10,414 nucleotides of DNA from the NCBI GenBank assembly GCA_002862165.1, contig PKCL01000075.1, forward strand, positions 1 to 10,414. Direction: 5' to 3'. The position numbers were made by a program, and so were the translations under genes. The stretch is from Planctomycetaceae bacterium. Its GTDB lineage: Bacteria > Planctomycetota > Planctomycetia > Pirellulales > UBA1268. This document shows, one piece after another, positions 9,001 to 10,414 of the stretch; the first letter of the stretch is position 1; every line of letters starts with the position of its first letter. The notes below the pieces were generated by a model. The model was not told the DNA's origin. It did not search any database and worked only from the letters and a program-made list of their open reading frames with translations.

Positions 9001-10414
9001 CCGCACTGGCTAGGACCTGTGCTGCGGGCCCCTTTCGGACCTTTCCCTTTAGAAGGCGTTCTGGCTTACACTGGTCACACCCAGCGTAGCTCAGCACGCA
9101 GCACTCCTCCTCTGTTGCTCCGCACTGCTTGCAGTTGGTAATGAATCCAACGAGCGTGTTTCCGCAACCTGTGCACTTGGCAAGCTTTTCATCCACCAGC
9201 CAAGCATCCGTGTCTATGTTGCCGCAGCATTGGCAGACCCGTGTCTGAATTGCTGCTTCGTGGATTTCCGCTACTTTTTCGCCCGGCACGATCGCCACAT
9301 CAATTTCCGTGACGTTGACGACGCAGACTGTTCCGGCGGTTGAAGCGTCCGTGTTCCACAATCCCGGTACAGCTTCGATTTCCGAATCGCTGCACGGCAG
9401 GACACATTTAGTAATGTTGCTGGGAACTTGGCTCACCGGCGCGACTGGTACCCATGCACCTTCGCCCGGCCCCAGCACACAGTGCTCTCCATCGTAGACG
9501 AGGGAGACTCCGTTCTTGAACGAATGGTCGCGAGAATCGGACGGGTCGAGCCGCGTGCCGAAACCCTGCGGACCAACGTTCTCGAACTCGTCCGGATCGT
9601 CCAGGCAGGAAGCGGTTATGGCGTAGCACGCGTCCGGCTTTGCACCCCCTGGCGACTCCGATCTCTCACAATGTACTCCTGGCCCAGAGAAATGGTGAAC
9701 GTCCTGCATGGGAATGAACCCTAGTCCACCGTTCGCCGGGCTGTCCAGCGCCCTTGCTCCTAGAATCCAGCCAACCCAGTCAGTTTTGCCCCCTTGGCAA
9801 ATCTTAAACCTGATGTTAACATCTGGCGACGGGCCGGCACCGGCTGCGAGCATTGTGACATTTACCACAACTGACCCCAGAAGTTCCACTGTAACGCCTC
9901 CAGCGACGCCGCGGATACTCTCTCGGTGATTCCATCTTTCGAGCGCTTTGATTGGATGACGTTTGTCATCGAGCCTGATCCCTGCTGCCGCATTTTCATT
10001 GAGCAACTGCAAGACCAACTCCTCTGTGGTAGAATTTACCGAAGATCCTCCATCGAGCATGATATCATGCGTTGACAAACCCATTCGCCAACGAGTGTGG
10101 TATTGAAACCCAGAGCTGTCCCGCGGAACTATTTTAAAGCACTTCGGGGGCAGATCTTCCAGCTTCTTGAGAGCCTTGCCGGCAGACTGCTGCTTCCCAG
10201 ACTCGTGCACCTTGGCGGCTGTAGAGCCTCCGGCCCTATGGTATCCGTCAGCGTACCCGATCTCCTGAGCTCGAGTGAGCCTTTTTACTCTCATTTCTTC
10301 CTTCCACTCCGGATCCGCGGCAACTTCCTCGGACCGATAAACCACCATGGCCGGTCCACCGCTATGCGTGTAGCCCAAAGGTTCGGTCCAGCCGTCGTCG
10401 TCTTCTTCCTCTTC
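2..10414 (-). CDS. Giant retroelement polyprotein (Ty3/gypsy-like pol with extra domains), open at both window edges
   Basis: One minus-strand frame stays open for 3,471 codons; I checked every triplet for stops. It should encode a multi-enzyme retrotransposon polyprotein that copies element RNA into DNA and integrates it. Domains in order are retropepsin (about residues 91-239), Cys-rich module (394-449), RT thumb and RNase H (about 534-828), hydrolase-like segment, Cys cluster, unknown region, integrase (about 1590-1955), beta module, methyltransferase-like fold (about 2190-2370), RT fingers and palm (about 2644-2873), two hydrophobic segments, and a Tpt1/KptA-like domain (about 3102-3330). 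No start is proposed because the frame enters from the right edge; Gag would lie there. It has no in-frame stop and its catalytic motifs are largely intact, which suggests a young or constrained copy. Introns cannot be excluded, but none are needed. The family resemblance to dinoflagellate elements is from memory. Confidence 0.93.
51..101. repeat. Hairpin repeat copy 1 (core 56-95)
   Basis: The 40 bp core differs from copy 6 by one base (T to C at 63). That change turns one stem pair of TCGG with CCGA into a mismatch. The outer arms GCGGC and ACCGC pair at four of five positions. It is translated as QGFGTRLDPSGSR (residues 3441-3453), beyond the Tpt1-like domain. The frame stays open past it to the left edge. 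Confidence 0.88.
102..424 (-). other. Polar tail after the Tpt1-like domain
   Basis: About 108 residues, mostly charged and Gly/Pro/Asp-rich (for example RPRVQDDGDYDPAARG), with one helical patch (ISGAEAQKLMKLSD) and another (EMSEKEYHEALAAQVW). It reads as a flexible linker. No domain is recognised. Confidence 0.4.
425..1110 (-). other. Tpt1/KptA-like RNA 2'-phosphotransferase domain
   Basis: Tpt1/KptA enzymes use NAD+ to remove the 2'-phosphate left at a ligated tRNA splice junction. The motif order fits: ILAARH (1076-1081 holds the Arg-His pair), IAPDGHINWQDFL, KGKQRF, QQGHT (800-814), IDMDLRL, PPLLYHGTSRDKVSSIF (HGTS at 701-712), DRTHVHM (626-643), then IIVIDGEAV, KYMSGNQVILMEHVRREFL. Order and length (about 230 residues) match the family. 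The Arg three residues before QGH in canonical proteins (IRAxQGH) is Ala here (FAAQQGH); from memory that Arg is part of the catalytic Arg-His-Arg-Arg set, so activity is uncertain. An insertion (NRTGQWSEDSGSDGGRG) follows the Arg-His pair. A basic, Arg-rich stretch precedes the domain (about 1150-1350). Confidence 0.82.
1361..1409. repeat. Hairpin repeat copy 2 (core 1365-1404)
   Basis: The core differs from copy 6 at three positions. Two of them are a paired change in the inner stem (GG with CC becomes GT with AC), and the third is an unpaired bulge (G to A). The outer arms ACCC and GGGA pair at three of four positions. It is translated in the second phase as RVSARVSNRPIPA (residues 3005-3017). 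It lies between the hydrophobic segments and the Tpt1-like domain. Confidence 0.88.
1493..1543 (-). other. Hydrophobic segment 2, signal-peptide-like, followed by N-glycosylation sequons
   Basis: A basic stretch (KTQGRLGR) leads into ICILLLSLLSVCIAAQA, which ends in a signal-peptidase-like A-Q-A. Then two sequons follow: NIT (1454-1462) and NSS (1439-1447). This resembles the start of a secreted or membrane glycoprotein. With segment 1 it could form a membrane hairpin or an env-like piece. No Met lies close upstream, so internal targeting or proteolytic release would be needed. Confidence 0.5.
1616..1678 (-). other. Hydrophobic segment 1, probable transmembrane helix
   Basis: Twenty-one residues (about 2913-2933) made almost only of Val, Leu, Ile, Phe, Cys, Ser and Trp, for example VFVVLCPIILVWVTLAIC. 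They are followed by a basic linker (EQKAKSRETYFKGR). The length suits one membrane span. The DNA at 1561-1680 is about 40% GC by my count, visibly lower than nearby lines, partly because hydrophobic codons are T-rich. Confidence 0.6.
1795..2485 (-). other. Reverse transcriptase fingers and palm (catalytic half)
   Basis: The order of motifs is that of Ty3/gypsy RT: YILHDTIPTGPP, HRLKGEEADWVDEQLQKDV, GNSEWASPPFSTKD, RLVVDYRRVNARI, TLVDACKGFNQI (first catalytic Asp2749, 2168-2170), YLPVCLTFGPTNGPEDF and YADD (Asp2819 and Asp2820, 1955-1966). All three catalytic aspartates are present. After YADDITIRSGRW the sequence ends with a Lys/Glu helix and LEGAFRSLGFNP, then a basic linker; no LGH thumb motif, connection or RNase H follows. 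Those pieces lie about 5.5 kb earlier in the same frame, before the integrase. Hairpin copies 3 and 2 flank this module. Confidence 0.92.
2911..2963. repeat. Hairpin repeat copy 3 (core 2916-2957, long form)
   Basis: The 42 bp core has ACGT in the internal-loop position and shares with copy 5 the paired change G to A (left) and C to T (right). The lower bulge is A instead of G. The outer arms CCCCC and GAGGG pair at four of five positions. It is translated as QDFGTWLDPSERSA (residues 2487-2500). It separates the methyltransferase-like region from the RT fingers and palm module. Confidence 0.86.
3290..3845 (-). other. Cytosine-C5 methyltransferase-like domain
   Basis: Three motifs fit the DNA cytosine methyltransferase fold. 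Motif I is FAEIFKGHGELT (about 3800-3835; SAM-binding FxGxG). Motif IV is HCGTPCTKMC, with the catalytic-type Cys2260 at 3635-3637. Motif VI is SIENPKGS, with Glu2299 at 3518-3520. Cys-to-Glu spacing is 39 residues and motif I to Cys about 63, close to bacterial enzymes such as M.HhaI (38 and about 60, from memory). PPC is TPC and ENV is ENP. A clear QxRxR motif and a target-recognition domain are missing, so activity on DNA is doubtful. Retrotransposons carrying cytosine methyltransferases are known in dinoflagellates. THEHAHARG near its end gives a possible metal site. Confidence 0.58.
3449..3469. repeat. Possible decayed partial hairpin repeat
   Basis: This 21 bp stretch matches the inner and right-arm half of the hairpin core at 18 of 20 positions if one extra T is allowed, with ten exact bases (GCGTGCCGAA) at its right end. 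Its minus-strand translation (FGTLLEPK) is in the same phase as the majority copies. The left arm is not recognisable and no stem remains. It may be a relic or chance. Confidence 0.35.
4125..4395 (-). other. Beta-rich module after the integrase, family uncertain
   Basis: After an acidic linker, the sequence HPGNYVVYKVEG, IVSVGQVTAV, ATVVVHRHKP and LYWRPLYVEEG reads as consecutive beta strands. This resembles BAH-like or chromo/SH3-like targeting modules that sit behind some retroelement integrases. The resemblance is by strand pattern only, so a chromatin-reading role is speculative. Confidence 0.35.
4555..4740 (-). other. Integrase C-terminal SH3-like (GPY/F-type) module
   Basis: VQVGDEVVLRDP is followed by a basic loop, RSPYRQPYTDPALITEI, NKCTLRKKDG and HIHLEDVMKVP. 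This matches the small beta barrel (GPY/F module) that closes Ty3/gypsy integrases and binds DNA or helps target choice. The exact GPY triplet is not present; RSPY or QPY holds its place. It directly follows the catalytic core, preceded by a basic helix (SSQKRADLANRHRRSKG). Confidence 0.72.
4890..5660 (-). other. Integrase: HHCC zinc domain and DDE catalytic core
   Basis: The N-terminal zinc domain has His1610 (5585-5587), His at 5564-5566 and Cys at 5474-5476 and 5465-5467, giving HX6HX29CX2C with the typical WWPTM between them. The catalytic core has Asp1679 (MIDLEGP, 5378-5380), Asp1740 (RSDRGPELKN, 5195-5197) and Glu1776 (GLVESRHIETQK, 5087-5089). The last two are separated by exactly 35 residues, the D,D35E signature. 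It should join element cDNA to chromosomal DNA. The zinc and metal ligands named here are all present, so this copy looks catalytically competent. Confidence 0.94.
6023..6071. repeat. Hairpin repeat copy 4 (core 6027-6066)
   Basis: The 40 bp core has changes in the internal loop (AA to AG), the terminal loop (TCGTG) and one bulge (G to A), but every stem pair is kept. The outer arms here are GGCC and GGCC, all four pairing, where copies 6 and 7 have GGTC and GACC. The core is translated in the second phase as RVSARGTTRPTPAA (from residue 1451). It lies just before the segment leading into the integrase. Confidence 0.9.
6072..6894 (-). other. Unrecognised domain between hairpin copies 5 and 4
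   Basis: About 270 residues (roughly 1175-1448) with normal amino-acid composition and no stop. It starts with a Tyr-rich and hydrophobic stretch (MQYVHFLTAMMIWSLV), has a middle with VVECLGDVLVLQNCVEAKF, and ends with strand-like pieces CIVVVFGRN, KVIMTHCFIVWG and VVTIFNQRWMVL. The pattern suggests a folded alpha/beta domain. I do not recognise a family and assign no function. It is bounded on both sides by hairpin repeats. Confidence 0.4.
6895..6947. repeat. Hairpin repeat copy 5 (core 6900-6941, long form)
   Basis: The 42 bp core has GCTG in place of the AA internal loop. Relative to copy 6 the fifth stem position changes from G to A while its partner changes from C to T (GCGGA with TCCTGC), keeping the pair. 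The outer arms CACCC and GAGTG pair at four of five positions. The loop is TCAAG. It is translated as QEVGTRLDPSDSSA (residues 1159-1172), the same phase as copies 1, 3, 6 and 7. Confidence 0.85.
7022..7069 (-). other. Small cysteine cluster, probable zinc site
   Basis: Five cysteines in 16 residues read CPCGKRCFLFGQCPKC (residues 1116-1131), spaced CXCX3CX5CX2C, with a His five residues before the first Cys. This could hold one zinc ion. An acidic, Glu-rich linker and hairpin copy 5 follow it. No specific family is recognised. Confidence 0.5.
7200..7795 (-). other. Alpha/beta-hydrolase-like segment, nucleophile serine absent
   Basis: About 200 residues alternate hydrophobic strands and helices. 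A strand ends in RIIFGEGQGAVVAIAYG (around 7442-7474), which looks like a nucleophile elbow (GxSxG) with Gly987 where Ser is expected. Preceding text (LKILYVPDY, then a charged loop) and the following AAIIVYAP strand fit an alpha/beta fold. If it is a hydrolase fold it is probably inactive. A Rossmann-like nucleotide-binding fold is an alternative because GEGQG is Gly-rich. This call is weak. Confidence 0.28.
7801..7849. repeat. Hairpin repeat copy 6 (core 7805-7844), reference copy
   Basis: I use this copy as the reference. Left arm GCGGG-AA-TCGG-ACG-GG, loop TCGAG, right arm CC-G-CGT-G-CCGA-AA-CCC-T-GC. Outer arms GGTC and GACC pair fully, plus G7800-C7850. All unpaired single bases lie on the right arm. 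It is translated on the minus strand as QGFGTRLDPSDSR (residues 858-870), between RNase H and the hydrolase-like segment. All six frames of the core are free of stop codons. Confidence 0.92.
7930..8815 (-). other. RT thumb/connection and RNase H domain
   Basis: The segment begins with the part of a Ty3/gypsy RT that follows the palm: LLGHKVNREG (8699-8728), then a TQAIVDFAPLKDATQVRQF-like connection and TNWVRRYLAP, matching the gypsy pattern of LGH, EKxxAI and FLGxxNYYRRF. RNase H follows, with candidate metal-binding Asp679 in IADACGIAWG, a Glu in the TLEGYAQLEG stretch, Asp747 in CWTDHANM and Asp792 in GDGTSRNP (the gypsy ADALSR position). This enzyme removes the RNA strand of RNA:DNA hybrids. 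No fingers, palm or YxDD lies upstream of it in the window; those are 5.5 kb further along the frame. A hairpin repeat follows immediately. Confidence 0.88.
9068..9235 (-). other. Cys-rich zinc-ribbon-like module
   Basis: Twelve cysteines fall within 56 residues (394-449). They are arranged as CQCC, CTGC, CKQC, a CC pair, and CDQC. Several CxxC pairs spaced 10-20 residues apart suggest one or two zinc ribbons. It sits between the protease and the RT thumb, where a canonical gypsy element would have the RT fingers and palm. A nucleic-acid-binding role is an inference; it is not a retroviral CCHC knuckle because no CX2CX4HX4C spacing is present. Confidence 0.6.
9526..9574. repeat. Hairpin repeat copy 7 (core 9530-9569)
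   Basis: The 40 bp core differs from the commonest form (copy 6) by one base (G to A at 9533). Outer arms GGTC (9526-9529) and GACC (9571-9574) pair fully, and the next base pair (T9525-A9575) also forms. Inside, TCGG pairs with CCGA, ACG with CGT and GG with CC around a TCGAG loop. On the minus strand it is translated as QGFGTRLDPSDSR (residues 283-295). It lies between the protease and the Cys-rich module. Confidence 0.9.
9700..10144 (-). other. Retropepsin-like aspartic protease domain
   Basis: This would be the retroelement protease that processes the polyprotein as a homodimer. The active-site motif reads IMLDGGSSVN, with the Asp codon at 10052-10054 (residue 121), so the usual DTG or DSG is DGG. 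About 96 residues later ILGARALD (residues 217-224, 9743-9766) followed by a Gly-rich GGLGF matches the conserved hydrophobic-hydrophobic-Gly motif near the end of retropepsins, usually ILG. Position at the head of pol fits Ty3/gypsy order. The Thr/Ser to Gly change in the active-site triplet is unusual but tolerated in some family members. The borders are approximate. Confidence 0.65.
10145..10414 (-). other. Acidic and charged leader before the protease
   Basis: The first residues in the window are a run of Glu and Asp, followed by a polar, Lys/Glu-rich stretch with helical character (for example EEMRVKRLTRAQEIGYADGY) up to about residue 90. No known domain is recognised. By position it could be the C-terminal end of Gag or a Gag-protease linker. 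There is no CCHC knuckle here, so any nucleocapsid lies further right. Confidence 0.4.

Noticed and set aside
51..9574. The hairpin as a tRNA-derived SINE fragment (GGCTCGACCC on the minus strand is near the B-box consensus).
   Set aside because: There is no A box, no tRNA-like length and no poly-A or tail. The B-box match has errors and is explained by the palindrome.
51..9574. The hairpins as a CRISPR-like or tandem repeat array.
   Set aside because: Spacings run from about 0.9 to 3.1 kb and the intervening DNA codes for protein domains.
51..9574. The hairpins as short introns (introner-like).
   Set aside because: The frame stays open through every copy, the cores are only 40-42 bp, and I see no consistent GT or GC to AG borders. 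It remains possible in principle and cDNA would settle it.
51..9574. The peptide QGFGTRLDPSDSR as a shared protease cleavage site of the polyprotein.
   Set aside because: Two of seven copies are translated in another phase, and conservation is at the base-pair level.
158..9929. Many plus-strand open frames of 60-170 codons, for example 8259-8771, 6348-6788 and 1685-2116.
   Set aside because: They lie antisense to clear protein motifs, share no family resemblance, overlap one another in different frames, and arise because the minus frame avoids stops. The recurring plus-strand peptide GRVEPRAETL is only the hairpin repeat read backwards.
1..10414. Long terminal repeats, primer-binding site, polypurine tract or target-site duplications.
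   Set aside because: No long direct repeats or tract next to one were seen; the window is internal to the element.
1..10414. A dinoflagellate spliced-leader relic.
   Set aside because: I saw no match to the conserved spliced-leader sequence on either strand.

Overview
The window looks like the inside of a very large Ty3/gypsy-type retroelement from a eukaryote, read on the minus strand. I read all 3,471 triplets of one minus-strand frame (codon 1 is 10412-10414, the last is 2-4) and found no stop codon. One open frame therefore crosses the whole window and leaves both edges. Its start, any Gag, its stop and any LTRs lie outside. The RNase H and RT segments resemble, from memory, abundant polyproteins of Symbiodiniaceae and related dinoflagellates, so I infer a dinoflagellate genome. 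No database was searched. Residue numbers below count from the right edge.

Layout from right to left along the protein: acidic and charged leader; retropepsin-like protease (DGG active site); Cys-rich zinc-ribbon-like module; RT thumb/connection plus RNase H; an alpha/beta-hydrolase-like segment without its serine; a small Cys cluster; about 270 residues I do not recognise; integrase (HHCC, D,D35E, C-terminal beta module); another beta-rich module; a cytosine-methyltransferase-like fold; RT fingers and palm (with YADD); two hydrophobic segments with N-glycosylation sequons; a Tpt1/KptA-like tRNA 2'-phosphotransferase domain; and a polar tail.

Three things stand out. First, the RT is in two complementary pieces in permuted order: thumb and RNase H lie before the integrase, fingers and palm after it. 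Second, a Tpt1/KptA-like RNA-repair domain is fused in the same frame. Third, seven copies of a 40-42 bp imperfect palindrome (about 50 bp with its variable outer arms) punctuate the frame, each at an apparent domain border. Paired positions change together while loops and bulges vary freely, so the hairpin itself appears conserved. Five copies are translated in one phase (QGFGTRLDPSDSR-like) and two in another (RVSARGTTRPTPAA-like), so a shared peptide function cannot explain all of them. My working idea is a modular polyprotein whose domains are separated by mobile or recombinogenic hairpins, which may have allowed the RT palm to move.

I see no tRNA, rRNA, CRISPR, LTR or convincing plus-strand gene. 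The many short plus-strand frames are antisense shadows.
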